From Cymbidium sinense (lineage: Eukaryota; Streptophyta; Magnoliopsida; Asparagales; Orchidaceae), in NCBI GenBank assembly GCA_021442155.1, contig CM038214.1:24887808-24951807 (forward strand): a stretch of DNA of 64,000 nucleotides, read 5' to 3'. A program made the position numbers and the translations under genes. Below, in pieces: positions 1 through 12,921 of this stretch (within the stretch, counting starts at the first letter, position 1; every line of letters starts with the position of its first letter). A model generated the notes under the pieces. That model was not told the origin of the DNA, searched no databases, and was given only the letters and a program-made list of their open reading frames with translations.

Positions 1-3000
1 ATTTATTTTAGTTTAGGTTTAAGTTTAGGTTTTAGGTTTAGGTTTTAGGTTTAGGTTTAGGTTTATTTAGGTTTAAGTTTAGGTTTAGGTTTAGGTTTAG
101 GTTTAGGTTTTTTAGGTTTTAGGTTTAGGTTTAGGTTTTGGTTTATTTATTTTATTTATTTATTTTTTATTTTTTATTTAGTTTAAGTTTAGGTTTTAGG
201 TTTATTTTGGTTTAGGTTTTGGTTTATTTAGTTTAGTTTAGGTTTAGGTTTCCTAGGTTTAGGTTTTTTAGATTTTAGTTTTTTTGTTTAGTTTAGGTTT
301 AGTAATATGTTTATTTTAGGTGAAGGTTTTTAGGTTTAGGTTTAGGTTTAGGTTTAGATTTAGGTTTTGGGTTTAGGTTTATTTTTGTTTATTTAGTTTA
401 GTTTAGTTTAGGTTTAGGTTTAGGTTTAGGTTTTATTTTATTTATTTATTTATTTTAGTTTCATTTATTTTTTTTAGTTTATTTATTTATGTTTAGGTTT
501 AAGTTTAGGTTTAGGTTTTTATTTTTATTTTTATTTATTTTGTTTAGTTTAAGTTTTGGTTTATGTTTAGGTTTTTTTTTTAGCTTTTAGGTGTAGGTTT
601 AGGTTTAGGTTTATATTTTTATTTTAGGTTTAGGTTAATTTAGTTTAGGTTTAGGTTTAGGTTTATTTATTTAGTTTATGTAGGTTTATTTACGTTTATT
701 TTTTAGTTTATTTATTTAGGTTTAGATTTAGGTTTTGATTTTGGTTTATTTATGTTTAGGGTTTAGTTTATTTAGTTTAGATTTAGGTTTTTTTAATTTA
801 AGTTTAGGTTTTAGTTTAGGGTTTAGGGTTTACAATTTATAGTTTAGGGTTTGTTTAGGGTTTAGGGTTTAGGGTTTAGGATTGTAGGTTTAGGGTTTAG
901 AGTTTAGTTTAGTTTTAGATTTAGGGTTTTTTTGGGTTTAGGTATAGGATTTAGTGTTTAGGGTTTAGGGTTTAGGTTTTTTTTTTAAAAAAATAAGTTT
1001 AGGTTTAGGTTTTAGTTTATTTTATTTTTTTTTATGTAGGTTTATTTTTTATTTTATTTAGTTTATTTATTTTTAGTTTAGGTTTTTATTTTAGTTTATT
1101 TTTTAGGTTTAGGTTTAGGTTTATATTTATTTTTTATTTTTTGTTTTATTTTTTATTTATTTTTTTTATTTTAGGTTTATTTTTTATTTTTAGGTTTAGG
1201 TTTAGGTTTTCATTTTATTTTTTTTTAGTTTAGGTTTAGTTTTTTATTTTAAGTTTATTTTAGGTTTTAATTTTTAGTTTAGGTTTAAGTTTATTTTTAG
1301 TACATTTAAAATATATTTAATTTAGCTTTATGTTTAGGTTTAGTTTATTTTAGGTTTTGGTTTAGGTTTTAGTTATTTTAGATTAGGTTTAGGTTTATTT
1401 TTATCATTTTTAGGTTTAAGTTTTGTTTTTTTAGTTTAAGGTTTAGGTTTATTTATTATTTATTTTAGTTTTATTTTAGGTTTATTGTTTAGGTTTAGGT
1501 TTTATTTAGTTTTTATTTTATTTATATTTTATGTTTATTTTATTTTTATTTTATGTTTAGGTTTTATTTTATTTAGGTTTTTATTTTTAGGTTTGTTTTA
1601 TTTTTTTAGTTTAGTTTAGGTTTTTCTTTATTTTAGTTTTTATCTTTTTTATTTTATTTTATGTTTAGGTTAAGGTTTAGGTTTAGGTTTAGGTTTATGT
1701 TTAGTTTAGGTTTTAGTCTTTAGTTTTTTTTTATTTTTTATCTATATTTAGGTTTAATTTATTTATTTATTTATTTTATGTTTGGGTTTTATTTAGTTTA
1801 GGTTTAGGTTTTAGCTTTTAGGGTTTAGGTTTTATTTAAGGTTTAGGTTTAGGGTTTAGGTTTAGGGTTTAGGTTTAGGTTTAGGTTATAACTTTTTTAG
1901 GGTTTAGGGTTTAGGTTTTAGATTTAGGGTTTATGGTTTTAGGTTGAGGTTTAGTGTTTAGGGTTGTAGGTTTAGTGTTTAAGGTTAATTTTAGGTTTAG
2001 TATTTAGTGTTTATGGTTTATGGTTTAGGTTTTTTAGGTTTTAGTTTAGGTAGGGTTTAGGGTTTAGGGTTTAGGGTTTATTTATTTTAGTTTGTTTATT
2101 TTAGTTTAGGTTTAGGTTGATTTTATTTTGTTTATTTTAGGTTTAGGTTTTTTTTAATTTTGATTTAGGTTTATATTTTATTTATTTTAGTTTATTTCTA
2201 GGTTTATTTTTTTAGGTTTAGTTTTTTATTTAATTTTTATTTATTTTATTTTATGTTTATTTTTTGTTAATTTTACATTCAATTTTTATTTTATTTTGGT
2301 TTTTTATTTTTAGGTGTATTTTATTTTTTTTAGTTTAGTTTAGATTTTAATTTAATTTATTTTAGTTTAATTTTTATTTTTTATTTATTTTAATTTAGTT
2401 TTGTTTTATTTATAATTTATTTTATTTTTTAGGTTTAGGTTTTAGGTTTAGGTTTTTTTCTTTAGGTTTTATTTTATTTTATTATTATTTTATTTAGGTT
2501 TAGGTTTTTATTTTATTTATTTTGGTTTATTTAATTTAGGTTTAGCTTTTAGGTTTTTTAGGGTTTAGGGTTTAGGGTTTGGGTTTAGGTTTAGGGTTTA
2601 GGGTTTATTTATTTTAGTTTAGTTTATTTTAGGATAGGTTTATGTTTTTTTTTTTGTTTTTTAAGTTTAGGCTTTTTTTAGTTTAGGTTTAGGTTTTATT
2701 TTTATTTTAGGTTTATTTTTTGGGTTTAGCTTTTTTATTTCATTTTAATTAATCTAATTTTAGGTTTATTTTATTTTATTTTATGTTTAGTTTTATTTTA
2801 TTTAGATTTTTTTATTTTAGTTTATTTTATTTTTTATTTTAGTTTAGGTTTTATTTATTTTATTTTAATTTAGTTTTCACTTTTATTTTCTTTTATTTTA
2901 AGGTTTATGTTTAAGTTTAAGTTTAGGTTTTAGTTTAGGTTTTATTTTATTTATTTTTTATTTTAGGTGTATTTTATTTTTTTTAGTTTAGTTTAATTTT

Positions 3001-6000
3001 AGTTTAATTTATTTTAGTTTAGTTTTATTTTATTTATTTTATTTTAATTTAGGTTTGTTTTTTATTTTATTTTATTTTATTTAGGTTTAGCTTTTTTATT
3101 AGGTTTAGGTTTTAGTTTAGGTTTTTTATTTTAATTTACTATTATTTTTATTTAAGTTTTATTTAATTTTGGTTTAGGGTTTTGGGTTTTGGTTTTTTTT
3201 GGGTTTGGGGAGTAGGGTTAGGTTTATTTAATTTAGTTTAGTTTATTTTAGATTAGGTTTATGTTTATTTTATTTTGTTAATTTTAAGTTTAGGTTTTTT
3301 TTTAGTTAGGGGTTTATTTTAGGTTTATTTTTTAGGTTTAATTTTATTTATTTTATTTTTTGGTTTATTTTATTTTATTTTATAGTTTTATTTTATTTAG
3401 GTTTTATTTTTTTAGGTTTATTTTATTTTTTAGTTTTGTTTAGGTTTTATTTATTTTATTAGTTTAGATTTTATTTTTTATTTATTTTATTTTATGTTTT
3501 TTTGGTATAGGTTTATAGGTTTAGGTTAAGGTTTTGTTTAGTTTTATTTTATTTATATTTAGGTTTATTTATTTATTTTATTTTAGGTTTGATTTAGTTT
3601 AAGTTTTGTTTAGGTTTATTATTTTTATTTAGGTTTTATTTTATTTTAGGGTTTAGTTATTATTTTAGGTTTAGGTTTAGGTTTTATTAGGTTTAGGGTT
3701 TATTTAGGTTTAGGTTTAGTTTTTAATTTATATTATTTAGTTTTATTTAGTATTTATTTAGTTTAGGGTTTATTTGGGTTTAGGTTTGGGTTTGGGTTTA
3801 GGGTTTAGGTATAGTGTTTATTTAGGTTTAGTTTTTTTAGGGTTTAGGTTAGTTTAGGTTTAGTGTTTATTAGGGTTTTTTTAGGTTTAGTATTTAGGTT
3901 TAGTTAGTTTTTTTTAAATTAAGTAAACTTTATTTAGGTTTATTTTCTTTAGTTTATTTTATATCTATTTAGGTTTATTTTATTTTTATTTAGTTTAGTT
4001 TATTTATTTTATATTTTATTTTAGTTTAGGATTTTATTTTGTTTATTTTAGTTTATGTGAGTTTATTTATTTTTAGTTTAATTTTAATTTATTTTATTTA
4101 GGGTTTAGTGTTTATTTTATTTTATTTTATTTTTATTTTTAGTTTTATTTTATTTATTTTTTTAATTTTATTTTTTTATTTTTTTAGTTTAATTTAGTTT
4201 TATTTTATTTTAGTTTAGTTTTTATTTTATTTTATTTTATTTTTAGGTTTAGTTAGTTTATTTTATTTTATTTAGGTTTATTTTATTTATTTTTAGGTTT
4301 GATTTAGTTTAGGTTTTATTTAGGGTTTAGGTTTTATGGTTTAGGTTTTTTTATTATTTTAGGTTATTTTATTTAGGGTTTAGTTTAAGGTTTTAGTTTA
4401 TTTTAGGTTTAATTTAGGTTTAAGTTTAATTTTATTTTAGGGTTTAGGGTTTAGTTTAAGGTTTATTTATATTTTAGGGTTTAGGTTTATTTTGTTTAGG
4501 TTTTAGGGTTTAGGGTTTTAGTTTAGGGTTTAGGTTTTAGTTTAGGTTTAGTGTTTTGGTTTTAGGGTTTAGTTTTAGGGTTTAGGGTTTAGAGGTTTAG
4601 GGTTTAGGGTTTTAGAGTTTAGTTTTAGTTTAGAGTTTAGGGTTTTAGTTTTAGGTTTAGGTTTAGGTTAGTTTAGGTTTAAGTTTAGTTTAGGGTTTAG
4701 TTTAGGGTTTTAGGTTAGGGTTTAGGTTTAGGGTTTTAGTTTAGGTTTTATGGTTTAGGGTTTAGTTTAGTTTATTTAGGGTTTAGGGATAGTTAGGTTT
4801 TGGGTTTATGATTTAGTGATTATTTGGTGTTTATGGTTTTTTATTTTTTTAGTTTATTTTATTTATATTTTATTTATTTATTTGTTTATTTATTTTGTTT
4901 TATTTTATTTAGATTTATATTTTAGTTTATTTTTTTTAGGTTTAGGTTTAGATTTATTTTATTTTTTAGTTTATTTATTTTATTTATTTTGGTTTAGGTT
5001 TAGGTTTTTTATTTAATTTTTTTTAGGTTTTAGGTTTTATTTTAGGTTTATTTTTTGGTTTATTTTAGTTTAGGTTTAGGTTAATTTTAGTTTATTTTAT
5101 TTTATTTAGTTTAGGTTTAGGTTTAAGTTTATTATTTTTTTAGTTATTTTAGTTTTTTGTTTATGTTTATGTTTATTTTTATTTTTTTTGGTTTAAGTTT
5201 TTTTTAGTTTAGGTTTATTTTATTTTTTATTTAGGTTAATTTTAGTTTAGGTTTATTTAGTTTATTATATATTTTATTTAGGTTTATTTTTATTTTTTAT
5301 TTATTTTAGATTATTTATTTTATGTTTATTTATTTTAGTTTAGGTTTTTATTTTAGTAAATTTTTTGGTTTAGGTTTATTTATGTTTATTTTTTAGTTTA
5401 GTTTAATTTTTTATTTTTTTAGGTTTAGGATTTATTTTTATATATTTTATTTTAGGTTTATTTTTTAGGTTTAGGTTTTATTTTGTTTTTTTATTTTATT
5501 ATATTAAGTTTATTTTATTTTACTTTGCATTTAGTTTTTTTATTTTATTTAGGTTTTTTTTTATTTTTTGTTTATTTGATTTTTATTTTAGTTTAATTTT
5601 ATTTATTTTATTTTATTTTAGTTTTAATTTTTTTATTTTACTTTATTCTTAGGTTTAGGTTTAGGTTTAGGTTTAGGTTTAGTTTAGGTTTTAGTTTAGA
5701 ATTTTCTTTTAATTAAGTTTAGGTATTTTTTATTTATTTTATTTTTTAGGTTTGATATAGTTTAGGTTTTTTTTATTTAGTTTAGGGTTATGGTTTAGGT
5801 TTAGGGTTTAGGTATTGGTTATGGTTTAGTTTAAGTTAGGTTAAATTTTAGGGTTTAGGGTTTAGTGTTAGTTTAGGTTTTAGTTTTATGGTTTATTTTT
5901 TTAGTTTAGTTTGGTTTAGTTTATATTTTAGTTGGTTTAGGTTAATTTTATGATTTTATTTTAGGTAGAGTTTAGTTTAAGTTTAGGTTTAGTTTAGGGT

Positions 6001-8322
6001 AGTTTTAGGGTTTTTATTTTAGGGTTAGGGTTTAGGTTTAGGTTTATTTAGTGTTATTTAGGTTTTAGGGTTTTAGTTTTTTATTTAGGGTTTAGGTTTA
6101 GGGTTTAGGTTTAGGGTTTTAGTTTATGTTTTAGGTTTTAGGTTTAGTTTATTTAGTGTTTAGGTTTAGGTTTAGAGTTTAGTGTTTTAATTAAGTAGGT
6201 TTTAGTTTTAGTTTATTTTATATTTTATTTAGGTTTATTTTTTTATTTAGTTTAGTTAATTTATTTTAGTTTAAGATTTTTATTTTAGTTTTTTTTTTTA
6301 GGTTTAGGTTTAGGTTTATGTTTATTTATTTTAGTTTAGTTTTATTTTTACTTTATTTTTTAGGTTTAGGTTTTAATTTTTAATTTTTTGGTTTTAGTTT
6401 AGGTTTTTATTTTATTTTTTGGTTTAGGTTTTAGGTTTTATTTAGTTTAGGTTTGGGTTTATTTTAGTTTATTTTATTTTATTTATTTAGATTTGTGTTT
6501 AGTTTAGTTTATTTTAGGTTTTGTTTTAGTTTATTTAATTTAGTTTAGTTTATTTTAGTTTAGGTTTATGTTTATTTTATTTTATTTTTTGGTTTAGGTT
6601 TTATTTAGTTTATGAGATTTTACTTTTTATTTATTTTTATATTTTAATTTTAGGTTTATTATTTAGGTTTAAGTTTTATTTATTTTATTTATTTTATTTT
6701 GGATTATTTTATTTATTTTACATTTAGGTTTAATTTTATTTATGTTTTTATTTTTAGGTTTTATTTTGTTAGTTTAGTTTATGTTTTATTTATTTTCTTT
6801 TATTTAAGTTTTATTTTTTATTTTATTTTCTTTAGGTTTAGGTTTAGGTTTATTTTAGTTTATATTTTATTTTATTTTATTATTTTTTATTTTATTAGGT
6901 TTAGATTTAGGTTTATGTTTAGGTTTGTTTAGGTTTTAGTTTAAGTTTTATTTTATTTAGGTTTAGTTATTTTATTTATTTTATTAGGTTTAGGTTTAGT
7001 TTAGGTTTTAGGGTTTTGATTTAGGGTTTAGGGTTTAGATATGGTTTAGGTTTAGGTTTAGTTTAGTGTAGGTTTAGGGTTGGTTATATATTTTAGGGTT
7101 TAGGGTTTAGTGTTTAATGTTTAGGGTTAGTTTAGAGTTTAAGGTTTAGTTTAGGGTTAAGTTTAGTTTTAGGTTTAGGTTTATAGTTTAGGTTTAATGT
7201 TTAGGTTAGTTTTATGATTTAGGGTTTAGTTTAGAGTTTAGGTTTAGGTTTAGGATTTAGTTTAGGGTTTTAGGGTTAGGGTTTAGGTTTAGAGTTTAGA
7301 GTTTAGTTTAGTTTAGGGTTTAGTTTTTTAGTTTTAGGTTTTTTTTAAAGTAGGGTTTAAGGTTTAGGTTATTTTATTTAGGTTTTAGGTTTAGGTTTAT
7401 TTAGGATTTAGTGTTTAGGGTTTAGGTTTAGAGTTTAGTGTTTTTTTTTTAGTTTAGGTTTATTTAGTTTATTTTAGAGTTTATTTTTTATTTTATTTAG
7501 TTTTTTTATATTTTAGTTTAGATTTTATTTAGTTTATTTTAGGTTTAGGTTTAGGTTTATGTTTATTTTTAGTTTAGTTTTATTTTACTTTATTTTAGGT
7601 TTAGGTTTTATTTTTTTTAATTTTGGGTTTAGGTTTAAGGTTTTATTTTAGATTTTTTATTTTTTAGTTTGTTTTGGGTTTATTTTAGTTTATTTATTTT
7701 ATTTAGTTTAGTTTATTTTAGGTTTAGTTTATTTTAGGTTTTTTATTTAGGTTTTATTTATTTTAGTTTAGTTTATTTTTTTAGGTTTATGTTTATTTTA
7801 TTTTATTTTTTGGTTTAGGTTTTATTTTATTTATTTTAGATTTTAATTTTAGGTTTAAGTTTAATTTAATTTTATTTTATTTTATTTTAGGATTATTTTT
7901 TTATTTATTTTACATTTAGGTTTAATTTTATTTAGTTTTTATTTTAGGTTTTTTATTTTCTTAATTTAGTTTATGTTTTTATTTATTTCTTTTATTTAAG
8001 TTTTTATTTTTTTTCTTTTCTTTTAGGTTTAGGTTTGGATAGGTTTTAGTTTATGTTTTATTTTATTTTATTATTTTAGTTTATCTTGGTTTAGGTTTTT
8101 TTTTGTTTTATTTAGTTTAGGTTTAGGTTTTAGCTTTTAGGTTTATAGTTGGTTTAGGGTTTAGGGTTTAGGGTTTAGAAGGGTTTTAGGGTTTAGGGTT
8201 TAGGTTTAGGGTTAGGTTTAGGGTTTAGGGTTTAGGGTTTAGGGTTTGGGTTTAGGTTTAGGTTTTAGGTTTAGGTTAGTTTTAGTTTAGTGTTTAGGGT
8301 TTTAGTTTTTTTTTAGAGAATA
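1..8322 (+). repeat. Telomere-like composite satellite, block 1
   Basis: No gene is visible. The block consists of TTTAGG, TTTAGGG and TTTTA/TTTATTT words, with almost no C on the + strand. Zones rich in the heptamer TTTAGGG lie near 0.83-0.97, 1.8-2.08, 2.56-2.61, 3.65-3.9, 4.33-4.8, 5.78-6.18, 7.0-7.44 and 8.13-8.3 kb. They are separated by longer zones of TTTAGG plus TTTATTTTA. The unit-boundary motif AATTAAGTAAAC is clear at 3,917 and degenerate near 983, 6,189 and 7,347. Period is less regular here than at 16-27 kb. Short Phe/Tyr/Leu-rich open frames in this block are translations of the repeat, not genes. Confidence 0.93.
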
Positions 8323-8642
8323 AAATTCAACATTTCTTCTTTCATCAACCAAGTAAGAGTTTTAGAGTAAGCGATTTAAAGATAAAATGAGCAAATCAAA
8401 AAGGATAGCCTGGCATAAAGACAAAGTTTTGGCAGAGATCGATCATTCTTTAGTTTCTAGTTCCCATCAAAACCTATAGTGGGATCCACCATTATCACGA
8501 TCTCTCCTCCACCACCATGGTTGTAACCTCTATCGCTCCTCCCACTACCACCCTTTTGACCACCACGCATTTCCACCCTATCCCCACTATGATATGACCA
8601 CCTCGGCTTTTTAGTTGGCGGTGAAGTTCTGTAGTTATTCTT
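8323..8642 (-). pseudogene. GR-RBP 3'-end fragment (island A)
   Basis: Read on the minus strand, this is a degenerate Gly-rich tail and 3' UTR of a plant glycine-rich RNA-binding protein (the GRP7/GRP8-like RRM plus Gly-rich class, which binds RNA). The translation shows broken runs of Gly, Tyr, Ser and Arg and the phrase DGN from TTCCCATC near 8,461, followed by the expected stop region. Relative to the copy near 18.4 kb it lacks two bases at the Trp codon. The 3' UTR tail (GAACAAATTC.. family, here AGAATAAAATTC) lies at the left. The right edge passes directly into telomere repeat at TTCTTAGGG. There is no RRM, start codon or intact frame, so it is not functional. Confidence 0.72.
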
Positions 8643-10880
8643 AGGGTTTAGGTTTATTAAGTTTTAGGGTTTATGTTTAATTTATTTTGTTACTTTAGGT
8701 TTAGGGTTTGGGTTTAGGGTTTAGGGTTTAAGGTTTAGGTTATGGTTTAGGTTTTAGGGTTTAGGTTTAGGGTTTAGGATTTAGGGTTTAGGATTTAGGG
8801 TTTAGGGTTTTTTAGGGTTTAGGGTTTAGAGTTTTTTAGGGTTTAGGGTTTATGGTTTTTTTTTAAAATTAAGTAAACCAGCTGATTAGGTTTATTTAGT
8901 TTATTTTTTATTTATTTTAGCTTATTTTATTTCTAATTTTTATTTAAGTTTATTTTTTTTATTTAGTTTAGTTTATTTATTTTAGTTTAGGTTTTTATTT
9001 TAGTTTATTTTTTAAGTTTAGGTTTAGGTTTATTTTTTAGTTGAGTTTTATTTTATTTCATTTTTTGTAGGTTTCTTTTTTTATTTAGGTTTAGGTTTAG
9101 GGTTTATTTTATTTTTAGGTTTATTTTAAATTTTAGGTTTTTTTTTTAATTTTTTTGTTTATTTTAGTTTAATTTATATTTTATTTTTTATTTTTTATTT
9201 TAGGTTTAGTTTATTTATTTTTGAGTTTCTTTATTTTAGTTTAGTTTTTTTTATATTATTTTAATTTTTTTGGTTTAGGTTTAGGTTTATTTTATTTTTT
9301 AGTTTAGTTTTAATTTATTATATTTTTTAGGTTTAGGTATTTTTTTATATAGGTTTAGGTTAGCTTTTTATTTTTTTATTTTTTTAGGTTTAGGTTTTAG
9401 GTTTCATTTTAGGTTTATTTTAGGTTTTATTTTTTTTAGTTTAGGTTTAAGTTTATTTTTATTTTAGTTTATTTTATTTTAGTTTAGGGTTTGGTTTAGG
9501 TTTAAGTTTATTTATTTAAGTTTAGTTTATTTTAGTTTAGGATTATGTTTATTTTATTTTTTATTTTATGTTTAAATTTTTTAGTTTAGGTTTAGGTTTT
9601 TTTTTATATTTATTTTTAGGTTTCTTTTTAGGTTTATTTTTTTTGGTTTAGGTTTTTTTATTTAGGTTTATTTTATTTTATTTTATTTTTTAGTTTTATT
9701 TTATTTAGGTTTTTTTATTTTAGGTTTATATTATTTTTTTTTAGTTTAGTTTAGTTTACTTATTTTATTTTAAATTTGTTTTATTTTTATTTTATTTTAT
9801 TTTAGGTTTAGGTTTAGTTTAGGTTTTATTTTATTTTATTTTATTTATTTTATTTAGGTTTAAGTTTTTTTTAATTTATTTTAGTTTTATTTTATTTAGG
9901 TTTAGGTTTTTTAGTTTTTTTTTGGGTTTAATTTTATTTAGGGTTTAGTTTAGGGTTTAGGTTTATTTTAGGGTTTTAGTTTAGGTTTTTTTATTTATTT
10001 TTTTATTTTTTTTATATTTTTTTATTTATGTTTAGGTTTATTTAGTTTATTTTTATTTTATTTATTTTTTTTATTTTATTTAGTTTGTTTATTTATTTTA
10101 GTTCATTTTAGTTTATGTTTAGGTTTAGGTTTATTTTTAGTTTAGTTTTATTTTATTTTATTTTTTAGTTTAGGTTTTATTTTCATTTTAGGTTTAGGTT
10201 TAGGTTTTTATTATATTTTTAATGTTTAGGTTTAGGTTTTATTTTAGGTTTATTTTATGATTTTATTTTAGTTTAGGTTTTTATTTTAGTTAGGTTTATT
10301 GTTTAGGTTTTATTTTATTTATTTTAGTTTAGGTTTAGGTTTATTTTATTTTTTATTTTAGGTTTATTTTATTTTTTTTTTTTTTTTGGTTTATTATTTA
10401 GGTTTAGTTTTTTTAGTTTTATTTTATTTTATTTTAGGTTTATTTTATTTTTTATTTTAGGTTTAATTTTTTTATTTATTTAGGTTTTAATTTTGTAGTT
10501 TAGTTTAGGTTTTTATTTATTTTAGTTTAGTTTTTATTTTATTATTATATTTTCATTTTAGGTTTAGGTTTAGGTTTTAATTTATTTTTTTTTTTTAGTT
10601 TAGGGTTTTTATTCATTTCTTTTAGTTTAATTAGTTTAGGTTTAGATTTTTTACTTTTTTAAGGTTTAGGTTAGGGTTTAGGTTTAGGGTTTAGGTTTTA
10701 GGTTTAGATTTTTTTAGTTTAGGGTTTTATTATTTATGGTTTAGGTTTAGTTTTAGCATTTAGGTTTTAGGGTTTGTTTAGGGTTTAAAGTTTAGGGTTT
10801 AGGGTTTAGTGTTTAGGGTTTAGGTTTTAGGTTTAAGGTTTACGTTTTAGTTTAGGGTTTAGGGTTTTTGGTTTTTTATA
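8643..10880 (+). repeat. Telomere-like satellite, block 2
   Basis: A TTTAGGG-rich zone (8.64-8.86 kb) is followed by a clear boundary motif AATTAAGTAAACC at 8,867. About 1.8 kb of TTTAGG/TTTTA words follow, then a second TTTAGGG-rich zone from about 10.67 kb. No gene is seen. Confidence 0.92.
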
Positions 10881-10920
10881 AATAGAGAACTATATCAGAT
10901 TCAACATTTCTTCTTTTGTT
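10881..10920 (-). pseudogene. GR-RBP 3' UTR remnant (island B)
   Basis: Only the outermost part of the GR-RBP island survives: AATAGAGAAC.. and ..CAACATTTCTTCTTTT, matching the left ends of the islands near 12.87, 18.19, 21.66 and 54.92 kb. The satellite resumes at once, so this copy has lost its coding part. Identification rests on similarity to the other copies in the window. Confidence 0.65.
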
Positions 10921-12862
10921 TATTTAGTGTATTTTTTATTTATTTTAGTTTATTTTATTTTATTTTATTTATGTTTTATTTTTATATTTAGTGTAGTTTA
11001 TTTATTTAGGTTTATTTATTTTAGGTTTAGATTTTTATTTTAATTTAGGTTTTTTTTAGTTTATTTTTTTTTTTAGGTTTAGGTTTATTTTAGTTAGTTT
11101 ATTTTGTTTTATTTTTTTTAGGTTAGGTTTATTTTATTTTAGGATTTGATTTAGGTTTAGGTTTTTATTTTATTTTTTTAGGTTTAGGTTTTAGGTTTTT
11201 ATTTTATGTTAATTTTTAGGTTTTACTTTCCAGTTTAGGTTTAGGTTTATTTTTAGTTTATTTTATTTTATTTAGTTTACGGTTTAGGTTTAGGTTTAGG
11301 TTTATTTATTTTAGTTTATTTTATTTTATTATGGTTTAGGTTTATTATATTTTGTTTATTTTATTATTATTTTAGGTTTAGGTTTTTTTTTTTTTTAGTT
11401 TTTTAGGTTTATTTTTTTTAGTTTAGGTTTTATTTTTTATTTTGTTTATTATGGTTTATTTTTTTTAATTTTACATTTAATTTTATTTTATTTAGGTTTT
11501 ATTCTTACATCTATTTTATTTTTTTAGTTTAGTTTAGGTTTTTGTTTATTTTATTATATTTTATTTTAATTAGTTTATTTTATTTTATTTTTAGGTTTAG
11601 GTTTAGGCTTTAGTTTAGGTTTTTATTATATTAATTTATATTTAGGTTTAGGTTTTTTTATTTATTTTATTTTTAGGTTTTATTTAGTTTAGATTTAGGT
11701 TTTAATGTTTTTAGGGTTTGGCATTTAGGGTTTAGGGTTTGGGTTTTAGGTTTAGGGTTTAGTGTTTAGGCTTTAGGGTTTAGTTTAGATTTTTTAGGGT
11801 TTAGGGTTTAGTTTAGGGTTAACTAGTTTATAGTTTATTTAGGATTAGTTTATTTTAGGGTTTAGGTTTTAGGTTTTGGTTTTATTTTAGGGTTTATAGT
11901 TTAAGGTTTAAGTTTAGGGTTTAGGGTTTATTAGGATTTATGGTTTAGTGTTTAAGGGTATAGGTTTAGGGTTTATAGTTCAGTGTTAGTTTTAGGGTTT
12001 AGGGTTTAGGTTTTTTAAATTAATTAGGTAGTTTATTTAGTTTATTTTTTTATTTATTTTGTTTATTTTATTTTTATTTATATTTTGGTTTATTTTTTAT
12101 TTTATTTAGTTTAGTTTATTTAAGGATTATTTTTTTTAGTTTAGGTTTTTTATTTTAGTTTATTTTTTAGGTTTAGGTTTAGGTTTATGTTTATTTTTTA
12201 GTTTTTTTTATATTTTTTTTATTTTTAGGTTTAGCTTTTTTGTTTTTCTTTTATTTTTTTCGGTTTAAATTTTAGGTTTTTTGTGTATGTTTAGGTTTAG
12301 TTTTAGTTTTAGTTTATTTTATTTTATTTAGTTTAGGGACTAGGTTTAGTTTATTTTAAGTTTAGGTTTATGTTTATATATTTTAGTTTAGTTTATTTTA
12401 GTTTAGGTTTAAATTTATTTTATTTTTTTTTAGGTTTAGGTTTATGTTTATTTTTTTTTTTATTTTAGGTTTATTTTTTTTAGGTTTATTTTTAGGTTTA
12501 GGTTTTATTTAGTTTTATTTATTTTATTCTAGGTTTTTTACATTTTGTTTTATTTTATTTAAGTTTTTTTATTTTTAGATATTTTATTTAGTTTAGTTTA
12601 GGTTTTTATTTATTTTATTTTAGTTTAGTTTTTATATTTTGGTTTAGATTTAGTTTTTAGTTTAGGTTTTTATTTTATTTAATTTTTTTATTTTATTTTG
12701 ATTTAGGTTTATTTATTTATTTTATTTTTAGGTTTTATTTAGTTTAGGTTTTTAGGGTTTAGTTTGGGTTTTAGGGTTTAGGGTTTTAGGTTTTAGGGTT
12801 TAGGTTTTAGGTTTATTTTAGGGTTTTAGTTTAGGGTTTTGGTTTTGGTTTTTTTTTTGTTT
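10921..12862 (+). repeat. Telomere-like satellite, block 3
   Basis: TTTAGG/TTTTA-rich DNA runs to about 11.7 kb. A TTTAGGG-rich zone follows at 11.7-12.0 kb, then a degenerate boundary motif (AAATTAATTAGG) near 12,017. A second unit ends in TTTAGGG words and a T-rich tract at 12.85 kb. No gene is seen. Confidence 0.92.
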
Positions 12863-12921
12863 AGCAGAGAACAAATTCAAATTCAACATTTCTTCTTTCA
12901 ATTTCATCAACCAAGTAAGTG
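12863..12921 (-). pseudogene. GR-RBP 3' UTR remnant (island C), cut by insertion
   Basis: This is the left 55 or so bases of the GR-RBP module: AGAGAACAAATTC, CAACATTTCTTC, then TTTCATCAACCAAGTAA. A run of T precedes it, which is an A-rich tract following the 3' UTR when read on the minus strand. The module is interrupted at about 12,921 by the LTR-type insertion, and its coding part does not reappear on the other side. Confidence 0.72.

Noticed and set aside
560..640. Cestrum-type (TTTTTTAGGG) or algal TTTTAGGG telomere motif
   Set aside because: Such words occur, but scattered among TTTAGG and TTTAGGG. There is no sustained array of either longer motif.
4816..5016. Open frame rich in Phe, Tyr and Leu
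   Set aside because: Translation of TTTAG/TTTAT words that happens to lack stops. The same applies to 6,699-6,932. No domain, composition or context supports a gene.
1..8322. A true chromosome end (functional telomere)
   Set aside because: Arrays are degenerate, interrupted by transposons and gene fragments, and continue beyond both window edges. Interstitial or subtelomeric satellite fits better.
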